Origin: Heloderma charlesbogerti
Lineage: Eukaryota; Chordata; Lepidosauria; Squamata; Helodermatidae
Reading direction: 5' to 3'
Length of the DNA: 64,000 nt
NCBI GenBank assembly: GCA_026122225.1
Contig: JANEZZ010002064.1
Coordinates: 1 to 64,000 of the forward strand
The translations under genes and the position numbers were made by a program. Positions 13,212 to 23,224 of the stretch are shown here, in pieces. The stretch's first letter is position 1. Every line of letters starts with the position of its first letter. The notes under the pieces are model-generated. The model was not told where the DNA came from, made no database searches, and worked only from the letters and a program-made list of their open reading frames with translations.

Positions 13212-13218
13212 ATCTAAT
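13205..13218. other. Axis of the inverted repeat
   Basis: The symmetric 14-mer ATTAGATATCTAAT marks the turn. The two arms meet with no spacer, and the axis falls in the middle of an L2-type 3' tail. The right arm therefore starts part-way through an element whose 5' portion is missing, with its own mirror in its place. Confidence 0.9.
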
Positions 13219-13310
13219 GGGTTTATGTGTTTATTGTTGTAAGCCGCCTTCGGAGGGTTTCTGTCCTGAAAGGAGGCCAATAAATATTTTAAATAAAGAA
13301 ATAAAATTAT
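13212..13310 (+). mobile_element. L2-type 3' tail truncated at the axis
   Basis: It contains TTGTAAGCCGCCTTCGGAGG, then GGAGGCCAATAAATATTTT and an AT-rich end. This is the usual layout of squamate L2 3' ends, where a GTAAGCCGCC stretch is followed by A/T-rich simple sequence. Only the final 100 bases remain, because the inverted-repeat axis replaces everything upstream. Confidence 0.55.
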
Positions 13311-13661
13311 TGCTCGCACTTGAGTTATACTACTATTGCTAAATGTAGGATTTGCTGTGTGTGATAATAATGTTGTTCAATACTCCACAACTGGTCTTAA
13401 ATTTGTGCACCTGTTTTGTGGTGCACCCTTGGTTAAGATCTTTTAATTGATCTAAACCCTTTTGTTTCCATTCTTTAAATTGTTGATGCTTATCTGTTTC
13501 GTAGAAGAGAGGATGATACAGGAATGAGATCGAGAGATGAGCAGAGCCAGTTTCTTCTGTCATTATTTCCATATTTGCATTGTAAGTAGTAGAAATGAGC
13601 ATTAATGAGGAGTTCCTTATTTCATCTATTTTATGTTTGCATATCAAGAGTGGGACTCCTA

Positions 13662-14433
13662 TGTTACAGAGTCTGAGCTAGTGTTGGCGAAAAGCTCATT
13701 CACAAAGAGACGGAGATGATCACAAAATATTATACTTCTTTATTCTGTGTAAAGAGGGAAGGACCCACAGCTTCAGCTGGGTTCCTTTACTATTAGTCCT
13801 TTAACCAACAGAGCTGTGATGCCAAGCATGGTATCAAATAACAACCAAGAAGGTAGTGCAGAGTTCAGGGCAATATTTACTGGCACGTGCCTCCAAAACT
13901 GTTCAGCAAAACAACGTTGATAACACAGGACATCAGCAGTCCCAGTGAAGACACTGGCAGACTCACGGTTCTTTATAACTAAAAATATAGAAGGTAGCTC
14001 TGTTCCTGGTTCCAGCCTTGGATTTCGCCAAGTGGGAGCCTTCGGTACAGAGAAGGAATAATCTGGTTTTCCCCAAAACGTTCCCCAAGATGGCAGTTTC
14101 AAGATGGCAGCCACTCCCAGATACCAACGTTGAGCTGACCAGGTGAATTGCCCAGTCCTTCCCTTGGCACGACCTGACTCAGCTCCTTCCTCTCTCGTCG
14201 CTGCCACCCCATGCTTCTGAGGTAACATCTTTTTATTCTTTCGATGCATAGCTTGGCGGTTCCCTCCCGGTTGGCGTTTGCTGGCAGCTGTAGCTGTTCA
14301 TTAATGAACTCAACTGTGCGCCTCCTGCCTGAGATCCCAGGAGCATCTTACAGTCATTTCTCCCGGTAGACTGGGTACATTGCAAGGACTGGGTTAAAGG
14401 GGAAGAAGAAGCTGGTGCACCCTCCCCACTACA
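13662..14433 (-). mobile_element. Solo LTR-like element
   Basis: On the minus strand it starts TGTAGTGG and ends CTGTAACA, with a polyadenylation signal (AATAAAG) about 80 bases before the end. It splits an L1. I could not see a convincing 4-6 bp target duplication, so the boundaries may be a few bases off. The long frame (13773-14249, minus) has no gag, pol or other recognisable motif. The superfamily is not assigned. Confidence 0.5.
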
Positions 14434-14509
14434 CTTCGAATATGTATACCTGTTTTATTGTATTTTCCAGTTCTATCCATGGGCAATTAGGGCTACCATG
14501 CATCATTAT

Positions 14510-14767
14510 ATCTATTATTATTTATTTATTGCATTTACTGTATATCCCGCCTTTTTTCCTCCTTAAGGAACCCAAGGTAGCTTACATTATCCTCCTCCTC
14601 TCCATTTCATCCTCACAACAACAACCCTGTGAGGTGGGTTGGGCTGAGAGGCTGTGACTGGCCCAAAGTCACCCAGTGAGCTTCCATAGCTGAGTAGGGA
14701 CTAGAACCTGGATCTCCCTGCTTCTAGTCCAACACTCTCGCCAGTCGCCACTACACTGCACTGGCTC
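14510..14767 (-). mobile_element. CORE-SINE (MIR-like)
   Basis: On the minus strand a tRNA-like head has TGTAGTGG (A-box region, disrupted by a short insert) and GGTTCTAGTCCC (B box). A CORE-like middle contains GGGTGACTTTGGGCCAG, and the tail ends in AATAAATAATAATA. MIR-like CORE-SINEs are widespread in squamates. Its tail closely resembles that of the 5S-headed SINE at about 52390. The target duplication is not clear. Confidence 0.75.
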
Positions 14768-15455
14768 CAATTATAATGATAATTGGAATGCTTCATAATA
14801 TAATTTAAGGCTAGTGTCTCCTATGCTTGATTTGATACTTTATACATTCTATTTTTGTTAATCCTGGACTTTCCCCCATTGGAATAAATGAATTTATTAA
14901 TTTTTGCCATTTAGTGAGTCATCTGGGATCATTATAGGCAATACCTGAAATAAATAAGAACATCTAGGTAAGATGGTCATTTGGATTTTTGCTACTCTGC
15001 CTAGACAGGATAGAGATAACTTTGACCATCTCTTAAGATCTTGTATGCTTTGTTTTACCATACAAGTATTTACATTCAGCCTGAGTACCTTATTCAAGGT
15101 TTTGATATGTGACGTTTTTACCCCTAGATATTTTAGATATGATTTGAATTTTTATCCTAGAGTTTTTACTCAAACCTTTTCCCAATATCTCCAATTTATT
15201 TCTAGGCCTGTTACCTTGCCATATTTCCCAAATTTATTTAGTGCTGCTTTAATGGATTTTTCAAGTTCCATGATAGTTGGGATGTTATTCTATTTAACAT
15301 ATACACGAAACCACAGGGTGAGGTCATTGGAGATTTGGGCTTGCTTATCACCAATATTGATGATAAGTAGTTCCTCCAATTTCATCTAATCTACAGTTGC
15401 ATCTACAATTTCATCTATATATTCATGAAGTAAGTTTCTTAGTGATTTATTCATT

Positions 15456-15818
15456 GTTCGAAAGGAGCAAAAGGTTGTTGCTGTTTTTTATCATTGGTTT
15501 TTATGGCTGTTTTTATTGTATTTATGTTTTTATCGCTTTTAGGGAGCAATCGTACGGCCGCTAGACAGTGGCTAGACAGCGATAGGATATGGTGTTTTCC
15601 AGGAACTGACCTCGGAGCCCACACTCCGAGGTCAGTTCCCGGAAAACCTACCTCCCCTGTGGCTGAGAGATCAAGGTTTTGAGCAATGTTGTTCTCGATG
15701 GACATCACACCTGCACCAGGCCCCATAAATCCTCTGGGTGGCCCTGCAAAATTGACAGCAGGAGGAGGGGCACCAAAGGCACACCTCGCCCAGGGCGCTA
15801 TTTATCCTAGGGCCAGCC
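15456..15818 (-). mobile_element. hAT-like MITE remnants with internal hairpin
   Basis: Two sequences resembling hAT ends lie on the minus strand: CAGGGCTGGCCCTAGG and CAGGGCCACCCAGAGG. Inside is a hairpin (15592-15652) with arms around ACTGACCTCGGAG and CTCCGAGGTCAGT. The stretch GGGAGCAATCGTACGGCCGC at about 15541 recurs with few changes at about 35502. The element boundaries and number of nested pieces are unclear. Confidence 0.4.
15592..15652. repeat. Near-perfect hairpin
   Basis: Arms of about 24 bases, TTTTCCAGGAACTGACCTCG and its complement, enclose a 6-base loop with one mismatch. It lies within the hAT-like remnants. The mirror is at about 10776-10836. Confidence 0.8.
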
Positions 15819-15825
15819 CTGATGG

Positions 15826-16120
15826 AGGTTCTGTTGGTTTGGTGTTCTTACTGTCTGGAAGTAGATGTACAGCCTGTTCTTTTTCCTGTATGTTCTCTCC
15901 CATGCATTCTGATCACTATTAGAGGTCCTGCTCCACTTTCCACTGACTGGTGCAGAAGGGGGGGACAAGGGGGCAGGGCCTTTTCAGTTGTGGTGCCAAC
16001 ATGGTGGAATGCTGTCCCTGGAGAAGCCCGCCTGGTCCTGTTCACAGAACTCACTTTGAGATGGCTTTCCCAAGAGGCATTTAAGGGAAAGGAGCTTACT
16101 ATTTAACACTTTACATTTTT
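15826..16120 (+). mobile_element. L2 3' fragment
   Basis: A reading frame at 15822-16106 contains GRAFSVVVPTWWNAVPGEA, matching the L2 ORF2 C-terminal block RAFSVVAPxLWNSLP. It is followed by AT-rich sequence, then the CR1 5' region. It is 5' truncated. Confidence 0.6.
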
Positions 16121-16527
16121 AGAAGTATATGTAAAACATCTTAGGTGTAAACCTCAGAAAAACATTAGGTGTGAAGAGGTCTGTTGTCCGTTTCCCACCT
16201 CCCAGCTGAGCAGAGCAGAGCAGAGCAAGCTGCTCCACCTGGTCCAGGGACTACAGAAGCAATCAAGCTCCCAGAGAGTGAGCGAGCGGAGCGAGTGACC
16301 AGGGGGATCAAACAGGAGTTGGCCAGGGGAGTTTGGCAGGGGAGGTCAAGGGGGAGGCCCCTAACACTTTCTTTCTTTTTTAACAAACTTTTTTCCCCAT
16401 TTATTTGTCTTGTAAAACACACTTCCACACCAGTGGGACTCTGCTTTTAACCTCTACTGAGTAGAGGAGCAGGCACAGGCTAGTCTAGAACAATCAGAAA
16501 GCTAGACATAGAAAGGGAATAGAGGCT

Positions 16528-16770
16528 ATGGAAGGACAAGACTCTCCAGTGGTCGTGACCTGCAAGGTGTGTGCAATGTTTGTTTTCTTGCCTGAGAACA
16601 ACATGGCCTACACCTGCAACAAGTGCACATTGATCACGCTACTGGAAGAAAAAGTAAGTGGATTGGAGCAGCGACTGTCAACCCTCCGGGGAATAAGAGA
16701 ACACGAAGAGTTCTTGGACAGAATGGGGGAATTACAGCAGCAAAGGGAAGACCAGAAGCTTGAAGAGTAA
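16528..16770 (+). pseudogene. CR1 ORF1, zinc-finger-like N-terminal part
   Basis: The 80-residue frame begins MEGQDSPVVV. It has a C-x2-C-x14-C-x2-C arrangement (CKVC...CNKC, residues about 12-33), then a Leu/Glu-rich stretch likely to form a coiled coil (about 35-80). CR1 ORF1 proteins commonly combine a zinc-finger-like module and a coiled coil with an esterase domain. The frame stops 12 bases before the hAT insertion, and ORF1 resumes after it at about 17647. Confidence 0.65.
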
Positions 16771-16782
16771 CAGCAAGCTGAG

Positions 16783-17638
16783 TAGGCATGGCGGAGAATT
16801 CCGCCACGGATCTCGGTGAGGCTGAATGCACTGGCGGAACAAAGCCCCCTGCCCCCCCACCCCATGAAATGGGCCCGGAACGGAGCCTACCTTTGTCGGT
16901 TGTTCCAGTGCTCCTCAAATGGCGGCCGCGTCTGCAGCCGCCATTCGCATCTTTCGAATGGCCGTGATAGGCTACGTAAATACTTACATAGCCTATCACG
17001 GCTAACACAGGGACACCATTTGCATCCCTGCAGAGGCTGTGATAGGCTACGTAAATATTTACGTAGCCTATCACAGCAAAAAAAGGGAAAGCAAATGGCG
17101 GCTATGGCGGTCGCCATTTGCATTCCCTTTTTCACCGTAATAGGCTACGTAAATATTTACATAGCCTATCATAGCTAAAAAAGAGAACACAAATGGCAGC
17201 TGCCATAGCCGCCACCATTTGCATTCCCTTTTTTTTTTGCCGTGATAGGCTACGTAAATATTTACGTAGCCTATCACGGCTAAAGCAGGAACGCAAATGG
17301 CGTAGGGGACGCCATTTGCGCCCCTGCTTTAGCCGTGATAGGCTATGTAAATATTTATGTAGCCTATCACAGGCCAGCATGGGGACGCAAATGGCGTCCC
17401 CTACACAAGACGCCATTTGCATCCGCAGCAGCCCAGCAGTGGCTGGAGGCCCCGCTGTGGGTTGGCCTGGCCGGCAGCTCCGTAGCCTGGCCGCAGAGCG
17501 GAGCCAGCCGGGCAGGATTCCAGGGGGAAGGAACGGATCACCTCCCCCCCCTCTAGGATTTCGGGGGGAGGAATGGATCGCCTCCCCCCACCTGCAGAAC
17601 CCGGTGAAGCCAGGTAAGCGGGGTTTCGTACACCCCTA
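16783..17638 (-). mobile_element. Non-autonomous hAT with five-unit palindrome chain (copy A)
   Basis: The ends are TAGGCATG (left) and CACCCCTA (right). The 8-bp flanks AAGCTGAG (16775-16782) and AAACTGAG (17639-17646) match at 7 of 8 positions, as expected for a hAT duplication. Between about 16962 and 17372 lie five palindromes built on GATAGGCTACGTAAAT; the one at 17239-17280 is a perfect 42-mer. The spacers are themselves palindromes of the ACGCAAATGGCG / CGCCATTTGCGT type. GC-rich subterminal regions carry outward AGGTARG motifs. No transposase frame is present. It lies inside CR1 ORF1, reversed relative to copies B-D. The mirror is at 8790-9645. Confidence 0.88.
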
Positions 17639-17652
17639 AAACTGAGGCAGAA

Positions 17653-18382
17653 GTGGGAAATGCTGAGGTGAGGAAAAATGGAGTAGAGGATACTCCTTGG
17701 AAAAGGGTGACAGTTAGGAGAAGAACTAGATGCCACTCTGCACCAGTGGAAGCAGTGGAGCTGTGGAACCAATTCCAGGTACTTGTGGATGAGACTGGAG
17801 GACAGCCTGCAGAGGAAGAATCACAGGGGAACCTGCATGAGAGTGAGCAAGAGGCTGAAGGTCAGTCAAGCAGAGGCAACAAGGCTTACAACAAGAAGAA
17901 GAGATGAGTGGTAGTAGTGGGAGACTCCTTGCTGCATGGGATCTTAACCCAAGTATGTCGCGAAGACCCATGGACTCGCCAGGTATGTGACTGAAAGGTT
18001 GCCTGCACTCATAAAGCCCACTGACAGGTATCCCTTTCTTCTCATCCATGTGGGAACAAATGATACCACCAAGTGGAGCTACGAAGAAATCACGTCAGAC
18101 TTTGAAGCTTTGGGAAGGAAACTCAAGAACTTTGGGGCCCAGATAGTTTTCTCATCCATCCTTCCAGTAGTTAAAAGAGGGCTAGAAAGGGAAAGAAAAA
18201 TACGCCGGGTGAATGACTGGCTACGAAGGTGGTGCCGACAAGAAAGATTTGGATTCTGGGACCATGGGCTATACTTCCTGGAAGATGGGCTGTTGGCAAG
18301 GGACGGGTTGCACCTCACAAAGGATGGGAAGAATGTGTTTGGCCACAGCATGAAGAACTTCATCAGGAGGGCTTTAAACTGA
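17653..18382 (+). pseudogene. CR1 ORF1, SGNH esterase part
   Basis: The first frame ends with a basic stretch and a stop just before VVVVGDSLLHG (GDS at 17920-17928). Another frame (17987-18382) continues with LLIHVGTND and ends ARDGLHLTKDGKN. GDS, the GxND block and the DxxH block are the SGNH/GDSL hydrolase signatures, and CR1 ORF1 is known to carry such an esterase domain. One in-frame TGA and one frameshift break it. Confidence 0.7.
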
Positions 18383-18515
18383 ATCCTGCGGGGAAGGGAG
18401 ATATAAAGTTGGGGATTACAATGGATGTAGGCTCATGCACTGCAACGGAGAGAACAGCTCTAATAGCGCCCAATAATAGTCTTCAGACACATGTAGGAAG
18501 AAAGCCAGACTATGA

Positions 18516-19670
18516 AGCACATGGTCTTCGATGTCTATATACTAATGCCCAGAGTATGGGAAACAAACAGAACGAACTTGAACTCTTAATACAAGGGGAA
18601 ATTATGACTTGATAGGTATAACTGAAACTTGGTGGGATGACTCTCATGACTGGAATACAGCAATTGAAGGACATAACTTGTTCAAAAAGAACAGGAGGAA
18701 CAGAAAGGGAGGTGGGGTTGCACTATATGTGAAAAATACATATCTGTGCACAGAAATACATGAGAAATACATGAGGATGAGCTTGGTGGCCCCACTGAGA
18801 GCATCTGGATCAAAATAAATGGAGCAAAGAATAAAAGGAACCTGGTGGTCGGAGTCTACTACCAGCCACCCAATCAAGGAGAAGACAAGGATGAAACTTT
18901 TGAAAAGCAAATAGCGAATGTTTTAAGGAAGCATGCTGTAGTAGTAATGGGGGACTTCAATTTCCCCGATATTTGTTGGGAGACAAATTCTGCAAAACAT
19001 GGCCTCTCCAGGAAATTCCTGAGTTGTGTGGCAGATAACTTCCTCCTACAGAAAGTAGAGGAAGGAACTAGAGGATCGGCTATCCTTGACTTGATCCTAA
19101 CCAACAGAGATGACTTAGTGGATAAAGTAGCAGTTACAGGAACTCTGGGGGAAAGCGACAATGTTGTATTTGAGTTCTTGGTTCTAAGGGAAGCAAAAGC
19201 CGAGTGTAGTCAAACGTGCACCCTGGATTTTAGGAAAGCTGATTTTAATAAACTCAGAACAATGATCAGTAAGGTCCCATGGCAAGTGACGCTAACGAGA
19301 AAAGGAGTCCAAGATGGGTGGGAGCTTTTAAAAAAAGGAAATTCTCAAGACACAATTACAAACAATTCCAACAAGAAGAACAGGTGGAAGACAACAGAAG
19401 ACGCCAATGTGACTTCACAAAAAGCTTAGAGATGACCTGAAAACAAAAAAGGACACATATAGGAAGTGGAAAGAAGGCCAAGCAACAAAGGAAGAGTACA
19501 GGCAGGTAGCACAGACTTGCAGGGATGGCGTCAGGAAGGCTAAACCTGAGAACGAGCTGAGGTTAGTCAGGGATGCTAAAAGCAACAAAAAGGCTTTCTT
19601 CAGCTACATGCATAGTAAAAGGCAGAGGAAAGAAATGGTGGTTCAGCTATTAAATAAGGATGGCAAAATG
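18516..19670 (+). pseudogene. CR1 ORF2 endonuclease region
   Basis: Across frames one reads LRCLYTNAQSMGNKQNELE, then ITETWWDD, VVGVYYQPP, VMGDFNFPDICWE and LGESDNVVFEF. These are the ordered motifs of an apurinic-type (EEP) endonuclease. The residue after the final SD is Asn where a catalytic His is usual. Frameshifts lie near 18605, 18810 and 19425. The linker then continues to the L2 insertion site. Confidence 0.8.
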
Positions 19671-19679
19671 ATAACAGAT

Positions 19680-20563
19680 AAGGTGAGTGGCTGGATGGGG
19701 AGGAATAAGCTGAAGCTGAACCCTGACTAGACCGAGGTACTTTTGGTGGGAGACAAGAGGAGGCTGGGGGATGTTGACCTGGTGTTGAATGGGGTACGGC
19801 TACCCTTGAAAGACCAGGTCTGCAGCCTGGGGGTCATTTTGGACTCCAGCTGTCCATGGAGGCTCAGGTGTCAGCTGTGAGCCGGACAGCGCTGTATCAA
19901 CTCCATTTGATACGGCAGCTACGCCCCTTCCTTCCTGACCATCTGCTCCCATCGGTAGTACATGCCCTGGTCTCCTCTCGTTTAGACTACTGTAATGCAC
20001 TCTATGTGGGGTTACCCTTGAAGACGGTTTGGAAGCTGCAGCTGGTACAGAACGCGGCGGCTCGCCTGATTAAAGGCAGCCGCCGGCAAGATCACATCAC
20101 TCCAGTGCTGAAGGAGTTGCACTGGTTACCAGTTGTTTTCCGGGCCAAATTCAAGGTGTTGGTTTTGACCTTTAAAACCCTATATGGTTCCGGCCCAGCC
20201 TATCTTAAGGAGCGCCTCCAGCAACACCAGACAGGCTGCTTAACAAGATCAGCCTCGGATGGCCTTCTCTCTGTCCCATCAGCCAGGACAGCTAGACTGG
20301 TGGGGACGAGGGAGAGGGCCTTTTCTGTGGTGGCCCCCACTCTGTGGAACTCCCTCCCTAGGGAACTCCGTCATGCCCCCTCTTTAATGAGCTTCCATCG
20401 TGCATTAAAAATGTGGTTGTTCAGGCAGGCATTTGGGGTGGGTTAGGGTATTTTAGAAAATGTTTTTATTGTAGAATTTTATTGTTTTAAACTGTTTTTA
20501 TTGTGTGTTGTACATCGCCCAGAGTGGCTGGGTGACCAGCCAGATGGGCGATTAATAAATTTA

Positions 20564-20597
<34 letters not shown>
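19680..20597 (+). mobile_element. 5'-truncated L2 inserted in CR1 ORF2
   Basis: The duplication ATAACAGAT flanks the insert (19671-19679 and 20598-20606). The frame at 19856-20446 is an intact 196-residue L2 ORF2 C-terminus with SRLDYCNALYVGLPLKTVWK and ERAFSVVAPTLWNSLPREL. The 3' end has GTACATCGCCCAGAGTGGCT and a (AAT)n tail. Its good preservation and its position inside CR1 make it younger than the CR1. The mirror is at 5831-6748. Confidence 0.88.
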
Positions 20598-20603
<6 letters not shown>

Positions 20604-20606
20604 GAT

Positions 20607-22726
20607 GACAAAGAAAAGGCAGAGGTGCTCAATTCCTACTTTGGCTCAGTCTTCTCCCAAAAGAGGGTCTATGACCCCCCTGGCAAAGGTGAAGTACATG
20701 CTGAAGGGGCAGGATTGCAGCTTGAGATCGATAGGCATATGGTCAAGGAACACCTAATGACTTTGACTGAGTTCAAATCTCCAGGGCCAGATGAACTGCA
20801 TCCTAGAGTAATAAAGGAACTGGCAGAAGAACTCTCAGAACCGCCGTCTATTCTCTTTGAGAAATCATGGAGGATGGGTAAAGTGCCAGTGACTGGAGGA
20901 CGGCTGATGTTGTCCTTAACTTCAAAAAGGGTAAAAAGGAGGAATCTGGGAACTACAGACCAGTCAGTCTGACATCAATCCCTGGGAAAATTCTGGAGAA
21001 GATTATCAAGCAAACCATCTGGAAGCACCTTGAAAACAATGCAGTGATTACTCGAAGCCAACATGGAATTGTCAAGAACAAATCCTGCCAGACAAATCTA
21101 GGGATGTACGAAAGTCACTTACCTTTTCGAAGGGTGACATTTCCGGTGGCGGGGAGGCGCTCCATCCTTCCCCCCAAAATTCTCTCCGTCTGGCTCCACT
21201 CCGCAGCAATTCCACGGAGCCACCAGCCGGGGCCTTCCACAGCCGGACATCTGACCGCTGGGCAGCCTGCACAGGGACGCAAATGGCGGCGGCCAAGGCT
21301 GCTGCCATTTGCGTCCCTGTATTTTGCCATGATATTTGCCATGATATTTGCCATGATATTTGCCATGATATTTGCCATGATATTTGCGTCCCTGTATTTT
21401 GCCATGATAGGCTACGTAAATATTTACGTAGCCTATCACGGCCAAAAAAACAACAATGAACGCAAATGGCAGCAGCTACGGCGGCCACCATTTGCGTTCC
21501 TTTTTTTTTTTGGCTGTGATAGGCTACATAAATATTTACATAGGCTATCATGGCAAAAAAAAAGGGGGGGAAGCAAATGGCAGCTGCCTTATCCGCTGCT
21601 ATTTGTGTTCCCTTTTTTTTTTTTGCCGTGATAGGCTTCATAAATACTTACGCAGCCTATCACGGCTTCCGCAGGTAGGTGTCCTGTTTTGCGTGCCTTT
21701 TGCGGGGTGGGGGTGGGGGGGCTTCATTCCACCACAGATTTCGGGGGGCCAAATGCACTGGCATTTGGCCTCACCGAGATCCATGGCAGAATTCTCTGAC
21801 ATCCCTAGACAAATCTGATCTCATTTTTTGATCAGGTAACCTCCCTTGTGGACCGTGGGAATGCTGTAGACATAATATACCTCGACTTCAGCAAAGCTTT
21901 CGATGAAGTGCCCCATGATATCCTCCTGATGAGCGAACTAGCTCAAAGTGGGCTAGATGAAACAATGATCCAGTGGATCCACAGTTGGCTACAGAATTGG
22001 GCTCAATGGGACCTTCTCCAACTGGGGAGAAGTAACGAGTGGGGTACCGCAGGGCTCAGTCCTGGGCCCAGTGCTCTTCAACATTTTTATTAATGACTTG
22101 GAGGAGGAGGTGCAGGGAATGCTGATCAAATTTGCAGATGACACCAAATTGAGCAGGACAGCTAATACTTTGGAAGACAGAAACAAAATTCAAAGTGATC
22201 TTGATAGACTGGAGCGCTGGGCAGAAAACAACAGAATGACATTTAATAGGGATAAATGCCAAGTTCTGCACTTAGGAAAAAGAAACCAAATGCACAGTTA
22301 CAAGATGGGGATACGTGGCTCAACAACACGACAAGCGAGAAGGAACTTGGAATTGTTGTCCATCACAAGCTGAATATGAGCCAACAATGTGATGTGGCTG
22401 CAAAAAGGGCAAATGCCATTTGGAGCTGCATTAATAGAAGGATAGCTTCCAAAACCCGGGAAGTACTAGTTCCCCTTTACTCAGCACTGGTTAGGCCTCA
22501 TCTGGAGTACTGTGTCCAGTTCTGGGCACCATACTTTAAGAAGGATGCAGACAAACTGGAGAGGGTTCAGAGGAGGGCAACAAAGTTGATCAGGGGACTG
22601 GAAACAAAGCCCTATGAAGAGAGACTGAAAGAACTGGGTATGTTTAGCCTTGAGAAGAGAAGACTGAGGGGAGATATGATAGTGCTCTTCAAGTACTTGA
22701 AAGGTTGTCACAGAGAGGAAGGCTAG
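20607..22726 (+). pseudogene. CR1 ORF2 reverse transcriptase region, split by a hAT
   Basis: The RT starts with VLNSYFGSVFSQ and SPGPDELHPRVIKEL. It is broken after NKSCQTNL by the hAT and resumes ISFFDQVTSLVDRGNAVDII, then LDFSKAFDEVPHDIL (motif A) and MLIKFADDTKLS (FADD, motif C). The C-terminal region has [17 protein letters not shown] and [20 protein letters not shown]. All these blocks are standard CR1. Frameshifts occur near motif B (about 22050) and near 22350. The last frame, 22256-22726, is 156 codons. Confidence 0.85.
21099..21807 (+). mobile_element. Non-autonomous hAT with three-unit palindrome chain (copy B)
   Basis: The ends TAGGGATG and CATCCCTA are flanked by a perfect 8-bp duplication, GACAAATC (21091-21098, 21808-21815). 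Joining the flanks restores the CR1 reading frame (CQTNL-ISFFD), which proves the element's limits. It contains five 12-bp tandem units GCCATGATATTT (about 21325-21384) and three palindromes, at about 21403-21443, 21515-21553 and 21626-21666. Outward AGGTARG motifs are at 21117-21124 (complement) and 21673-21680. It has no coding capacity. The mirror is at 4621-5329. Confidence 0.92.
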
Positions 22727-23016
22727 GATCTCTTCTCGATCATCCCAGAGTACAGGACACGGAATAATGGGCTCAAGTGACAGGAAGCCAGATTCCGGCT
22801 GAACATCAGGAAAAACTTCCTGACTGTTAGAGCAATATGACAATGGAACCAGTTACCTAGGGAGGTGGTGGGCTCTCCCACACTGGAGGCATTCAAGACG
22901 AGGCTGGACAGCCATCTGTCAGGGATGCTCTGACTTGGATTCCTGCATTGAGCAGGGGGCTGGACTCGATGGGCTTGTAGGCCCCTTCCAACCATACTAT
23001 TCTATGAGTCTATGAG
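22727..23016 (+). other. CR1 3' UTR and terminal tandem
   Basis: The UTR carries the conserved CR1 stretch around GGCTCTCCCACACTGGAGGC and GGATTCCTGCATTGAGCAGG. It ends in the short tandem ATTCTATGA/GTCTATGA that defines CR1 3' termini. Confidence 0.85.
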
Positions 23017-23224
23017 GTCTCAATTGGGAGGAGAGGAGGTGCCCAGTGAGTGCCCTGGACAAGGAGGAGTGATGGAAAATGCTAAAAGATATGGTAGCCT
23101 TAGAATTGATGATGGAATGTCAACCTCACTTAAGATGGAAAGGGCATAGTATTATTGCAGAAGTTGGGTTGGATCAATATTAAGTTACAGCACTCACCTT
23201 GAAGAAACATTTGCAGCTTCAGAG

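Larger units (their letters stand above)
13318..15455 (-). mobile_element. L1 ORF2 fragment, interrupted
   Basis: Minus-strand pieces resemble the C-terminal part of a vertebrate L1 ORF2. One (14897-15097) contains DLKRWSKLSLSCLGRVAKIQ, like the conserved L1 block after the RT domain. Another (13339-13647) contains HQQFKEWKQKGLDQLKDL, like the later L1 WKxKGI block. The order of the pieces is consistent with one element split by the LTR at 13662-14433 and the SINE at 14510-14767. Stops and frame changes make it non-functional. Confidence 0.7.
16185..23016 (+). mobile_element. Long CR1 LINE with three nested insertions
   Basis: This is the most complete retroelement in the window. It has a GC-rich 5' region (from about 16185), ORF1 pieces, ORF2 with endonuclease and RT, a 3' UTR, and the typical CR1 terminus with the short tandem ATTCTATGAGTCTATGAG at about 22998. 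A hAT (16783-17638), a 5'-truncated L2 (19680-20597) and a second hAT (21099-21807) interrupt it. Removing them leaves about 4.3 kb, close to full CR1 length. At least one in-frame stop and several frameshifts in ORF1 and ORF2 make it inactive. The mirror is at 3412-10243. Confidence 0.88.

Noticed and set aside
16962..17372. CRISPR-like spacing of repeats of about 40 bp
   Set aside because: The units diverge, the spacers are palindromic and related to each other, and the array lies inside an element with hAT ends and an 8-bp duplication in vertebrate-type DNA.
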